The position numbers and the translations under genes are program-made. Shown here one piece after another: positions 36,013-46,600 of a DNA stretch of 64,000 bases. The DNA is from Pseudorhizobium tarimense (GTDB lineage: Bacteria; Pseudomonadota; Alphaproteobacteria; Rhizobiales; Rhizobiaceae). How positions within the stretch are numbered: position 1 is the first letter of the stretch; each line of letters starts with the position of its first letter. The stretch lies in contig NZ_JALJRA010000020.1 in assembly GCF_022968135.1 (NCBI RefSeq), positions 1-64,000 of the forward strand, in the 5' to 3' direction. A model generated the notes under the pieces. That model made no database searches and was not told where the DNA came from. It saw nothing but the letters and a program-made list of their open reading frames with translations.

Positions 36013-37056
36013 TCACCTAGCCTGCGTGACGACTTCGCGCTCCCAGCGGGCACCCCATTGGGGCAGCCGCTGCGAAAGTGCACTCAAGTCTGGGAGCAAA
36101 AGGGCGTTCAGATCTGTTTCGGTGGTGATTTGACGCGCTCGGACCTCGTCCGGAACATCGATATCGGGGCGGGCGCTGCCAACCTTATAGCCTGTCACCC
36201 AGGCTTCCTGGCTTGTCTTCTCCAGCCAGAAGTTCACGAACTCGAGCGCGGCCTCTTTGTTTTCAGAGCCGATTGGTACGTTCAAGGTGGCGATCAAGGG
36301 GACTGTGCCCTCCTTCGGGCGCACGTAGTCGACCGGAAGCCCGCTCTCCATCAGCAGCTGAGCCCTGCCGTTCCAGAACGGCATCGCCCAGGCGCGGCCA
36401 TCCTTGATGTAATTTTCCATCACGGCGGAGGACTGCTCAAAGCCTAAGGAACCCTTTGCCAATGCTGCGACAGCTTCAAAACCTGGATCGACCTCGTCGA
36501 GAAGATCGCCACCATTGGTGACTGACATGACGGAGATCAGATAGGCGGCCATCACGTTCTGGAACGTCGGCAGCATCACCTTTCCGGAAAGCCTCTCGTC
36601 GAGAAGATCCGACCACGAAGAAAGGCCTTCGGGTAGCTTGTCTTTGCGCCAAACCAGCGAAAGATACTGCAACTCATGCACTGCGCCACATTCGCCGGCA
36701 ATGGCGCGCAGTTGCGGGTTCAGCGAGGAGATGTTTGGAACGGCAGCTGCGGTCAGTGGTTGAAGGAGGCCCTCGCGGCAGCCGTCGAGTGATTGAGATG
36801 CCGTCATGACGACCACGTCGAAGCCTGGACGACCGCCGGTCGCCTTAGTCTTTGCGTAATCCTGAGATGCGGATCCAACTGCGTCGTAGGTGACGTTGAC
36901 GCCGAATTTCTTCTCGAACGGTTCAATTATACGTTCTCGGATGATCTCCTCGTAGGGGCCACCATAACTGTTGACGATGAGGTTCTTCGAAATGGCGTCA
37001 GGCGCCCATGCGGCGATGAATCCGACTGCGAGCGCACACTGTCTGGACGTCTTCAT
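36013..37056 (-). CDS. ABC transporter substrate-binding protein, PotD/family 1 type
   Basis: About 347 aa. The start at Met 37056 is set by GGAGGA ending 7 nt upstream; two earlier in-frame Mets overlap that ribosome site. A short signal peptide (CALAVGFIAAWAPDAIS) precedes LIVNSYGGPYEEIIRERII, the family's opening strand. Later motifs: FDVVVMTASQS and EGTVPLIATLNVPIGSENKE. Polyamine-type fold; the ligand could be a polyamine, an opine-like or another cationic/amide compound. First gene of the nine-gene minus-strand run. Confidence 0.9.
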   Translation of the reverse strand: MKTSRQCALAVGFIAAWAPDAISKNLIVNSYGGPYEEIIRERIIEPFEKKFGVNVTYDAVGSASQDYAKTKATGGRPGFDVVVMTASQSLDGCREGLLQPLTAAAVPNISSLNPQLRAIAGECGAVHELQYLSLVWRKDKLPEGLSSWSDLLDERLSGKVMLPTFQNVMAAYLISVMSVTNGGDLLDEVDPGFEAVAALAKGSLGFEQSSAVMENYIKDGRAWAMPFWNGRAQLLMESGLPVDYVRPKEGTVPLIATLNVPIGSENKEAALEFVNFWLEKTSQEAWVTGYKVGSARPDIDVPDEVRARQITTETDLNALLLPDLSALSQRLPQWGARWEREVVTQAR

Positions 37057-37507
37057 GCTCATTTCCTCCATCGTTGCATTCACGGCAACACTGGAGGATC
37101 TCGGTCAAATCTAACCAATATCCATCGAGGTCGATTGATCGCACTCAGCGATGAATCCTCGGCGGGGAGCTATGCACGCAGATCTTATGGCAGTTCTACT
37201 TGCAAGCCTTCCACTGGGACAAGACGAGGCACAGGAAGTCTCCGACGGCTGTTTGCTAACGGCGAGCATCGAAGCGAAAAAGGCAGACCCTCTGCACTTG
37301 TTCGTTGTGTATCTGGGTCCGCGCAGTCGGGAAGGCGCCACTAGCCTTCGATCCGGCGAAGACAGGTATGATGTTGAAGATCCTGCGCGTAGCGGATCAG
37401 CGCACTTGAGCACCCAGTAGCGGACGGATGAAACATGGATTTCACTGCTTTTGGTATCGCGTATCGGTAAGAGATGAAGTTGCCTTCAATGGCGAACGAC
37501 AACCAAC
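37057..37507. other. Intergenic region upstream of the Pot-type operon
   Basis: About 450 bp. Overlapping frames on both strands (37151-37420 plus, 37111-37413 minus) show no family signature and cannot both be real. The promoter for the minus-strand operon should lie near 37060-37140, but I see no convincing boxes. Confidence 0.35.
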
Positions 37508-37747
37508 TCAAGTAGGAGCAGGGGTTGTTCGAAGCAGGTCCAGTGGGTCCATCTCCATCGCCTGCGCAAGGCGCTCCACAACGTCGATGGTGGGACTATA
37601 GACCTCCCTTTCGAGCGAACTGATATAGGTTCGGTCTATGCCAGCACGATGCGCAACCTCTTCCTGCGACAAGCCTTTAGCTTGCCGAGCAATTCGAAGA
37701 TTACGTGCGAAGGTCTGGCGGATCTCCATATCAGGTATGATCCGCAT
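37508..37747 (-). CDS. Small XRE-family HTH regulator, 79 aa
   Basis: One complete helix-turn-helix of the Cro/C1 type (FARNLRIARQAKGLSQEEVA, then RAGIDRTYISSLEREVYSP) filling almost the whole protein. Met 37729 (MEIRQTF) is an alternative start that matches relatives better. The promoter region carries a 10-bp perfect palindrome, GAGTATACTC, plus a half-site, consistent with autoregulation. Small proteins of this kind include restriction-modification controllers and plasmid or phage regulators; no such partner is nearby, so its target is unknown. Confidence 0.85.
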   Translation of the reverse strand: MRIIPDMEIRQTFARNLRIARQAKGLSQEEVAHRAGIDRTYISSLEREVYSPTIDVVERLAQAMEMDPLDLLRTTPAPT

Positions 37748-37750
37748 TGA

Positions 37751-37776
37751 AGAGTATTCATCGACGGAGTATACTC
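37751..37776. promoter_or_regulatory. Candidate XRE operator
   Basis: GAGTATACTC (37767-37776) is a perfect palindrome; GAGTATTC (37752-37759) repeats its left arm 15 bp away. It lies between the divergent XRE and LysR genes, upstream of the XRE start. Binding by the XRE protein is inference. Confidence 0.5.
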
Positions 37777-37820
37777 TACAAACTGGAGCGCGTGTTCTAG
37801 CTTAGCAGGAGCAGCTCATC

Positions 37821-38729
37821 ATGGAACTTCGCCAGCTTTCCTACTTCGTGGCAGTGGCCGAGGAGCTGCACTTCGGCAGGGCGGCAGCGCGGATGTGCAT
37901 TGCCCAGCCGGCGCTGAGCACGCAGGTCCAGGCGCTGGAGAAGCATCTGGGGGTGCAGCTGCTTCATCGCACGACCCGGAAGGTGGAGCTGACACGGGCA
38001 GGGGAAGTCTTCTACGACCGCTGCATCAGGATCCTCGGTGATATCAGCCTTTCGACCGAGCTGGCGCGCTCTGCTGACGGCAAGGGATCGCGGGAGATCC
38101 GGATCGGCACGATCTATCCGGCGACCATCGGTGTCCTGCCGTCATTCCTGTCGCGCATTGCAAGGAAGTGCCCGGGTATCCGCATCCACACCGCCAGCGG
38201 CTCCACCGGTGGCATCATTCGCAGCATAGAAGCAGGACAGCTCAACCTCGGCTTCATCCGGCCGGTGGAAAACATCGGCTCGCTGAGGTTCTTCTCCATC
38301 TCGCATGAGCGCTATCTTCTGGCAGTCCAGAAGGACAGCCCGCTTGCAGCCATGGAGGATGTCGGGATCGAGGATCTGCGTGACCAGAAGATTATCTCCT
38401 TCTCCCGCTCCAACCTGTCTTACACGGAGCGTTATTTTGCTGAGAAGTTCGAAGAGCATGATCTGACAGGTCGTGTCGCCTATAGCTGTGATGACACCTT
38501 CTCCATGGTCTCACTTGTTTCGGCAGGTCTTGGCGTCGGCTTTGTCCCGGAATGGACACGGGATCTTCCCAACCGCAGCATCGAACTGAAGAAGGTGAGG
38601 GGAGTGGACTTGAAGATCGGGTTAGGCGTGGCCTGGAACAAGGAAGATCCGACTGCTGGGCGCGATGACATCATCGACATTGCAAGATCCCTGGCACGGC
38701 CGGCGGGCCGGGGCCTGCGTGCTGCCTGA
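37821..38729 (+). CDS. LysR-family transcriptional regulator
   Basis: 302 aa, full length. N-terminal winged HTH (MELRQLSYFVAVAEELHFGR, AARMCIAQPALSTQVQALEK, GVQLLHRTTRKVELT) followed by a two-subdomain inducer-binding region (REIRIGTIYPATIGVLPSFL; AGLGVGFVPEW). It resembles the BenM/CatM-type LysR group. Divergent from the XRE gene with 73 bp between them. Its targets may be itself, the following small gene or distant loci; no inducer can be inferred. Confidence 0.92.
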   Translation: MELRQLSYFVAVAEELHFGRAAARMCIAQPALSTQVQALEKHLGVQLLHRTTRKVELTRAGEVFYDRCIRILGDISLSTELARSADGKGSREIRIGTIYPATIGVLPSFLSRIARKCPGIRIHTASGSTGGIIRSIEAGQLNLGFIRPVENIGSLRFFSISHERYLLAVQKDSPLAAMEDVGIEDLRDQKIISFSRSNLSYTERYFAEKFEEHDLTGRVAYSCDDTFSMVSLVSAGLGVGFVPEWTRDLPNRSIELKKVRGVDLKIGLGVAWNKEDPTAGRDDIIDIARSLARPAGRGLRAA

Positions 38730-38781
38730 TGCTGCGGGCGAATGATTGGCGTCAGAGACAACCAAAGATACGGAGGTGCCT

Positions 38782-39033
38782 ATGGTGATAATGACTGAAA
38801 AGCAGATCCCTGACTTCGTCAGCGATATCGTGGCGACCGGCTGCGACATCCGGGCGGTGGCCGATTTCTACGTCATTGCCGACGCCGATCTGCCGGACGA
38901 TGTCTATGAGGCTGTCGAGCCGGAGCTGATGCGGATTTCCGAGACCTATGGCGAGCGCGACCACCTGAAGGCGCAGATTACCAACTACCTGTATTCGATA
39001 GGCAGATGTTATCCGCCTCCGGTGGTGCAGTAG
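38782..39033 (+). CDS. Small hypothetical protein, 83 aa
   Basis: Met 38782 is chosen because GGAGG stands 5 nt upstream; the frame is open a little further. The chain is acidic, with DFVSDIVATGCDIRAVADFY and ISETYGERDHLKAQITNYLY. No signal peptide or membrane helix. I do not recognise it. Downstream of the LysR gene on the same strand, possibly co-transcribed. Confidence 0.6.
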   Translation: MVIMTEKQIPDFVSDIVATGCDIRAVADFYVIADADLPDDVYEAVEPELMRISETYGERDHLKAQITNYLYSIGRCYPPPVVQ

Positions 39034-39199
39034 CAACAATCGCTTTCTTCAGGATAGCTGGGCGGGGGCTCGCGACGACTGCTGCGTTGCTGCGAAGAGC
39101 ACTCTCTACTTCGGGATGGAAGATCCTCAACCGGTTGATGGCTCAACGGGTGCGATTGCCTCGCAAGCGAAAGAGAGCATGACGACAGCATGCGCTACC

Positions 39200-39379
39200 C
39201 TAACCAAGGTGGACGGCCTTCACCTTCGTCATCAAGGCGATATCAACCGCACCGTCTGGATATCTACGCAGGCTAGTCGCTGATCGGGCGACGGCGCGAT
39301 CGATGTCCTCGACAAGCGCGCGGAGCCCGCTTTTGCCACGAAGAACGTAGATCTTGATCCTACGGATGTGGGAAATCAT
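39200..39379 (-). CDS. Possible small basic protein, 59 aa
   Basis: An open frame from ATG 39379 to TAG, reading MISHIRRIKIYVLRGKSGLR then ALVEDIDRAVARSATSLRRY. GC-rich third positions and an amphipathic middle make it look protein-like, and it fills an otherwise empty gap. No family recognised and no strong ribosome site. Confidence 0.3.
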   Translation of the reverse strand: MISHIRRIKIYVLRGKSGLRALVEDIDRAVARSATSLRRYPDGAVDIALMTKVKAVHLG

Positions 39380-39471
39380 AGCCGGAAGTTAAGGTTAAAT
39401 TAAGCCGAAGCTGGATTTGGACGGCCTAATATATATCTTGCTTGCATACACGTCGGGGTGGTGGGGCAAGT

Positions 39472-40137
39472 ATGCAAGACGCGAAGGTATCGATTGTCAG
39501 CGACAGCGCAATACTAACTGCCGCGCTGGAACAGTCTATCAGAACTACCTTCGGCAGTGTCCGCCGGGTATCGTCTGTCTTGGAACTCCTGCGTACCCCG
39601 GATTGGCAACTCGCAATTTCGGTTCTGGATGCAGCGGATCCAAAGGCTGTGACGCAGCATCTCCTGTCGGTTCCAAACAAGGACGACCTTGCCCGCATTG
39701 TTTTGCTAATGCGGGCTAACCAAACGGTTTGCGACTTTCGAGACCTGCTCCCGTTTGTGGGAGCGCTGATGCCAAACGGAACCTCCCTTGATGAAATCAA
39801 TCTTGCTGCGCAACTCGTGCGACCTGGGTTCAGTCTGCTTCCTTCTAACGTCTTCTCGCTGCTGAACAGCGCGCCTCAACCGGCGCCAGAGCCCGTACCC
39901 CTAATCCTGAAGCTCCTGACCGAGCGAGAACTGGACGTCCTGCAGCTTTTGGCAGAAGGATGCAGCAACAAGACAATCGCGCGGCGGTTAGATGTCAGCG
40001 ACAGCACCATCCGGGTGCACGTGCGCGCGATCCTCAAAAAGCTCAAGATGCAGAACCGAACGCAGGCTGCGCTCTTAGCCATCAGCAGCCGAGCCGACGG
40101 CCATGCCGGATTAAGCAGTGTGGTCGCTGTGGACTGA
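39472..40137 (+). CDS. LuxR-type regulator with pseudo-receiver domain
   Basis: About 221 aa from ATG 39472. The N-terminal ~120 residues have a receiver-like strand/helix pattern (VSIVSDSAILTAAL; WQLAISVLDAAD), but the acidic pair is incomplete and the position of the conserved lysine reads GALMPNGTS, so phosphorylation is unlikely. The C-terminal HTH is intact (LTERELDVLQLLAEG, CSNKTIARRLDVSDSTIRVH). It precedes the giant secreted-protein gene in the same orientation with a 484-bp gap containing two GCCTAGGC palindromes, so it is the likely controller of that gene. Confidence 0.85.
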   Translation: MQDAKVSIVSDSAILTAALEQSIRTTFGSVRRVSSVLELLRTPDWQLAISVLDAADPKAVTQHLLSVPNKDDLARIVLLMRANQTVCDFRDLLPFVGALMPNGTSLDEINLAAQLVRPGFSLLPSNVFSLLNSAPQPAPEPVPLILKLLTERELDVLQLLAEGCSNKTIARRLDVSDSTIRVHVRAILKKLKMQNRTQAALLAISSRADGHAGLSSVVAVD

Positions 40138-40621
40138 GACCTCCTGCCGGCAGCATGCCATACGCGAGATTTATAAAAACGCAAAAAATGGTTGAAGCGC
40201 AAACGAAACGACCCGTCGTTTAGCGCGATATCGGTGCGCTCTGCGCCTAGGCTGCTGAACGCAACGTCCTATGGCTGCAACGCCATGGACTGACGCTCAG
40301 ATGTAAGCTGCTTGTTCCAAGAGACAAGCGTGCAAGCGGAGTATCAACAGGAAAACAACACCAACTTCTGTTGGCCTGCGCAGGGTCAAGCTAGCTCATT
40401 GTGCTTAGAACCCTGCGAACGGCCTAAACAATAAGGGCAAAGACGTCGCGAAAAAGGGCCAAGATATGTCAGGGCATAGGCCTCGCCCTAAACGCCTAGG
40501 CCATAATCGTCTCGTTAACCCTTTTTTAAGCAGTTGTGCATTGAGGCCCCGCCGCAAGAATGGCCCCGGGCAGCAATGACGCTGCGACGTCGCGGGACGC
40601 GCACTATCCATGGAGGGTCAG
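40138..40621. promoter_or_regulatory. Long leader/promoter region of the giant secreted-protein gene
   Basis: 484 bp without a gene. Two copies of the 8-bp palindrome GCCTAGGC occur at 40245-40252 and 40494-40501; the second forms part of a larger repeat (TAGGC at 40477-40481 against GCCTA at 40494-40498). A long 5' untranslated region is possible. No riboswitch class recognised. Confidence 0.45.
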
Positions 40622-43600
40622 ATGGACACGAAGGACTATACCGACAAACGCAAGCAGTCCGTGGTTGCCATGGTTTCGCCATTGGGCGTGGGAGCCAATG
40701 AACTCTCCGCAGGAAAAAGCTTCAGCGTCGAAGTTCCGACGGATGATGTTCATCGATTTGCCCTCTCCTACGCTAACGGGCATAGTCAAAGCCACAGCGT
40801 AACCGTGACGATTGACGGGAAGGAACCCCAGCTCGTCGAACTGCAGCCGACCGGATCGTGGACGGCCTATTCGACTGCAGTCGTCTCGCTTGAGCTGAAG
40901 GCAGGCGCGCACATCCTGTCATTGACGTCTCTCAACAACGCGGGTGCGGAGATTGCCAGCCTGACGCATCTGGGGGCTGTCGGTGGCCGAACCCTCGGCT
41001 CCTACCTCACCTCTGGTGCTCTTGCGGGTCTGAACGTCGCGGCCGTCGGCGCTGTGGCGCTGACGCTGAGCCCGAGTGTTCAGAACGCCTCGGAGCAGCC
41101 GCGCAAGGATCCGAGCGAGGAACCGTCTTCGCCTGCGGCGCCTCGCCAGGGCGCGCAGCACCAGATCGCAGAGCCAATGCCCGTGCAGCCGTCCGCGGCC
41201 GCCGCGGCCGCCGCAGCCGACGAGGCCGAGCTCAGCTTGCCGGAAGAGGCGGAGGCTGCATTGACGACCGAAAGTATTCCGGAGGAGGAAGTAGGCGGAA
41301 AGCGACAGGTTCGCTTCCTCGCCGCGTCCGAGCCCGCCCTCTCGTCCCGTCCTGACACCTTTGTTGACCTGGTCGCATCAGAGCCGGAATTCGATGCAGT
41401 CGAGGCGCCCGATCAGTGGTCGCAACCGATGAGCCTGCGGGTAACGGCGCAGGAGGATCTCGCCCAGGCGCTGGATGTGTCATCGCAGGTCGACCCGGAA
41501 GAGCAAACTCTGGAGGATGACGCTCCAGCCAGCCCTGGATCTGCCGCTGAGCCTGCCGCGCCGGCGCAAACGACCCTGCGACTCGAGGCCGAAAGTGCCG
41601 TGCGCGGGAGTATCGAGGCCGGCTCGACGACGGGCGAGCCGGCAGTTGTCAGCCTTGACACGGCGGCAACCGGTGACGTCGCCAATGCCGATGCGGCAAG
41701 TGGCGATGCCTATCTTGATTTTTCCGGCGTCGGATCGAACCACGATATCGGTTCGGGGCAGTATGTCGAATGGACGTTCGAGGTGGCCGAGGATGGCTAC
41801 TACGATCTTGCCTTTGGCTATGCCTTCTCCTCCAGCGACGCAACCAACCGCCCGATGCGCCTGGACGTCAACGGCGAGGTATGGGATCGCATCTTCGACT
41901 TCGCCAGCACTGGGGCTAACACGACATACAGCGAAGCGACGACACGCGTCCTGCTGGAGGCTGGCGCAAACACCGTCCGGCTGACGGCAAACGGTTTCAG
42001 CGGTCCTAATCTCGATTACCTGGAAGTTCGCCCGCCCCACGTCGGCAAGATTGTCATCCAGGCAGAGGATCTCCTCGCAGCGGCGGCCGGCAACGCGCCA
42101 ACGACTGTCAATCGACAGATCACACTCGAGTATTTGGAAGGTAAGACGACGGCGGAGCAATTTCGCGTCGGTGCCGAAGGCGACGCGTATCTTGACTGGG
42201 CCGGTGGCACCGCATCGCAGAGCCTAATCCTGCCGGTGACGGCAGCAATCGCAGGAACATACCAGATCACAATCACCTATGCGAATGGCGGCGCCACAGC
42301 AAGGCCGCTTCAACTGCGCGGGCCCGACGGAGAGCTTATCGGATCGTTCAACTTCGCTCCGACGGCGGCACCAGGCGCCTATCCTGAATTCTACGACGAC
42401 ATCCTGGCACGGGTGCGAGCGACCGACGGAAGCGATGCAGGTACAGTGCCCGATCCGACCGGCTTCGAGGGCTGGCACGCGGAGACGCTGACTGTCAGCG
42501 TCGAGCTGCAGGCGGGGCAGAACAATTTCACTTTGGTTGGCCCTAACGGCCCCAATCTCGACAAGATCGAGTTCAACCTCGTTTCCCCCGCAGAGCCGGA
42601 GGAAACAAATACGGCTCCAATTGCCGACGATGGCAGTGCTTCGACGAATGAAGACAGCGCAATCGTCATTGACGTCGCCGACCTGATCGATGATGCCGAT
42701 GCGGATTCGCTGACCGTTACGGCCAGTGTTCCAGCCGCACAGGGAAGCGTCGTCGTTTCCGGCACCCAAATCGTCTTCACGCCTGCGCCTCATTTTCACG
42801 GGCCGGCAAGCATCACCTATGCGGTATCCGACGGGACGGCTAGCGCCACCGCAACCGTCCTCGTGGATGTTGCGTCGGTCAACGATGCGCCGGCGCTAGC
42901 CGGCGACTTGGACGATCAGGATCTGCCGGCGTCTGGGGGCTCGATAGCGCTCGATGTGCTGACCTTCGTCGATGTCGATGGCGACGCCGTGACGCTGGGA
43001 GCGCGGCTTGCCGGAGGAGGGTCGCTTCCTGAAGGGATCGCGATCGTGAGCGGCGAACTGGTCGTCGCAGGAGACGTGCCGGCCGGCAACTACGAGATTG
43101 AGATCTTCGCAACAGACGGGGTTTTACAGTCGCAGCCGGTGACGCTCACGGTTGCCAAGGCTGCACCCGCTGTCGAGCCGGAGCCGTTTTCACCATACGT
43201 GCTGCAGGCCGAAGACGGCATCATCGTCGACCAGATCGACAACGTGGCATCACCTGCCAATGACACGCAGATTCGCGACGCCAGCAATCCAGAATCACCC
43301 GAGGACAAGGTCCTCGATGCCCGGGGCCTGCGTCCGGGTTCGACGGGAACGGGGTATGTTGATTTCGGTATCAACTCAGGCTCGGCAGGCGATTCCTTGA
43401 CCTTGAATTTCGAGGTCGCTTCCGCCGGCACCTATACGCTCCACTTCCGTTATGCCAATGGCGGTGGGACGCCACGCCCGCTGAACCTGTCAGTCAATGG
43501 CGTGAACGAAGGCATACTCGGCTTTGCGCAGGCTCAGGGACAGACTGACCCGTGGAGCCACTGGATGCTTCAGACCGTGACCGTCGATCTCTCGGCCGGC

Positions 43601-46600
43601 GTAAACAGCGTGGTTCTGGCCATTGCGCCAAATGCTCTCAACGGACCGAACATTGACGCCGTGGCGATCACGCAACCAGGTGACACGCCCTCCTTCTTTG
43701 TCCCGGTCATCACCAGCTCTGCGACCGCCAATGTGCTGGAAAACACCACGTCGGTAGTGGACGTCGACGCAATCGATGGTGACGGCGCAGCACTCACCTA
43801 TAGCTTGACCGGCAACGGCGCCGACGATTCTCTTTTCCAGATCGATCCCATGACCGGAGAACTGAGCTTCAAGGGAAGTCCTGACTTCGAGGCACCGGCC
43901 GGCAGTGACGCCGGTTACCAGGTGGAGGTTGCCGTTGGTGATGGTACCTCGACGGTCACGCAGACCATCACTGTCACGGTTGCGGATGTGAACGAAGCGC
44001 CGGAAGCGCTAGTCGTTACCGGAGATCTTAGCCTGACCGAGAATGCACAAGCCGGCACAGTCGTCGGCGCGGTTTCCGCAACAGATCCGGATGGGAATGA
44101 ACTATCCTATAGCGTCAACGACGAGCGCTTCGTCGTGAACGCGGCCGGGCAGATCGTTATCGCAGATGGCGCCAGCTTCGACTTCGAAGCAGAGGCAGGC
44201 ATCGAGCTGCAGGTCACCGCTTCCGACGGCACGCTGTCGACTGCCAAAACGGTCACGATTGCCGTTACGGACGTTGCCGAGCAGGTCGGTCCCCGCAATG
44301 TCGTCTTCGATGCAGCCACGCTCACCTCCTACAGCACGCAGGATCGGGGAGCAGGAGCGAGCGTCGCCGACGAAGGTGCCACGCTTCATCTGGACGGCAA
44401 CCTGTGGAAGCGCGCGCCCATTGGAGGCGACCACGTCATCACCGCCGGCACCAAGCTTGTGGCCACGGTGATGATCGGCGATACCCTGCCGGAAATCCTC
44501 GCCATCGGATTTGACGACGACGATTCACCTTTCGAGATGTCAGACGGATCCGTTTACCAGATCGGCGGCAGCCAGAGCCAAGCGGGTTTTGTCGATCTGC
44601 GCAATGGCGCGGGTACGCCGGGACAGACGATCCAGGTGGTCATCGATCTGTCGGCTCACGCCGGCAAGACGATCAGCTCGCTGGTCTTCATTGCCGATGA
44701 TGACTACACAAGCGATGGCGTCGGGTCGGTCAGCTTCAGCAATGTCCAGCTGATCGACGGTGATGCAGGCGATTTGAACAATGCGCCGGACGTTCTTGCA
44801 GGCGGCATTGCCGACGTGACCTTGCCGGAGCGTGGGCCTCTGGAGATCGATCTGCCCTTCATCGATCGGGACGGCGACAATCTGACCTATACGGTCACGG
44901 TCGTCGATGCGCTCGGAAATCCGGTGCCGGATTTCGCGGGCCTCCAGATCATCGAGGGAAGCCTGATCGGGCAGCTCGACGTCGCTCCCGGCGACTATGT
45001 GGTGACGGTGACGGCCAGCGACGGCCAGGCGCAAACCTCCGACAGCTTCCAGTTGACCGTCGAGGACGTCAATGACGCCCCTGTGGTCGATGCGGACGCC
45101 GCCTTCGAACCTTTCTTCGGCAGAGTGGGGCTGGAGATTGAGGGGATTGACCTCAGCCTCTTCGCAGACGCCTTTTCCGATGCCGACAATGATCAACTGG
45201 TGTTTTCCGTTGAAGGCTTGCCTGCGGGGCTGAGCCTCAACGAAGAGGGTGTGATCGTCGGTACGCCGCGCGAAGCTGGGAGCATCATCACCATTGTTGC
45301 CACCGACCCTCACGGGGCACGCGCGGAATTGCAGCTGCCTTTCGTCATCGAGGGGCCGACCGTCGGCGACGTGATCACGGTCGAAGCGGAAGCCTTCACG
45401 GGGCTCGGAGAGGCGAGCGGCTTCTATGCCGCTGCGGCGCCGGGTGCTTCGGGTAATCAGGCGATCCGGACGAATCCAAGCCAGGCAGGCAGCGTCTCCA
45501 CCAACCTTTCGCAGAACGGTATTGTCGAAGGCTGGTACCAGGTGACGATCACCGTCTACGACGAGACCGACGGGACGGCGCGCTTCTCCTTGAATATTGG
45601 GGAAACCATACTTGCGGAGAACCTGGCGTTCGACGAGGCAGGAACCTTTGACAATCCGTCCCTTCCGCGCGGCAATGCGGGGCAAGCAGGCAACCTTAAA
45701 ACCATTACGTTCAATACCGCCGTGTTCGTCCATGCCGAGGCTGTCGCGCAGATCACCGGCCAGTCCGACGCTGGCGAATATCTGAGGATCGATAAGTTGA
45801 CCTTCACGCGAGTGGAGGCACCGGAGATCGCACCCTCGGCCATCTCGCTCGATCTGGACCTCGTGGCCGAGAATGCCGCAGGCGCTGTGATTGGCACCCT
45901 TTCGGCTACGGATCCAGACGGAGACGCCTCGACACTGGTTTATTCGACCAACGATGCGCGCTTCGTCATTGAAGGGGACCAGATAAGGCTTGCCGATGGA
46001 GTGAGCCTTGATCATGAGGCTGGTGAGACCATCGCTGTCGCGGTCACGGTCACTGATGCACAGGGGCTGCAGACCACGACGGATCTGACGATCACCGTCG
46101 GCGACGTGAATGAGGCGCCGTCGACGGCGGATGGTGCCGCGCTTGCCGATGTGAGCTTCGCTAGCGGAACGGGTGGCAGCGTCGACCTCGCCAGCCTCGC
46201 CTTCAGCGATCCGGACGAAGACGCGGAACTGACGGTGGTTGCGCAGCTTGGGGACGGCAGCGCGCTGCCCGAAGGCTTCTCTCTGGTGAATGGCCAGTTG
46301 CAGGTTGCCGACACGGTCGCGGTCGGCGTCTACGAGATCGAAGTCTTTGCCTCCGACGGCGAACTAGACTCGGAATCCGTCTCTTTCACCGTCACCGTCG
46401 AGGAGCCGGGAAGCGAACCAGAGGAGCCGTTCACGCTCCTAATCCAGGCGGAATCCGGCGCTGTTACAAGCTTCGATACCGATAGCAACAATACCGACAC
46501 CTCAATTCGCGATGCCGACAATCCAGAGTCGGGCAGCAATGTGAGCTTGGTCGACGGTCTTCGCCCAGGCTTCACCGGAACGGGGTATCTCGACTACGGC

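Noticed and set aside
37111-37420. Opposed 89- and 100-aa frames in the region before the Pot-type operon
   Set aside because: They overlap almost completely on opposite strands and neither has a family signature.
41190-41222. GC-rich tandem GCC/GCG run in the giant gene
   Set aside because: It encodes the poly-alanine part of the linker; simple codon repetition rather than a regulatory repeat.
44540-46015. 491-aa minus-strand open frame within the giant gene
   Set aside because: Antisense shadow in GC-rich repetitive coding DNA; no family features.
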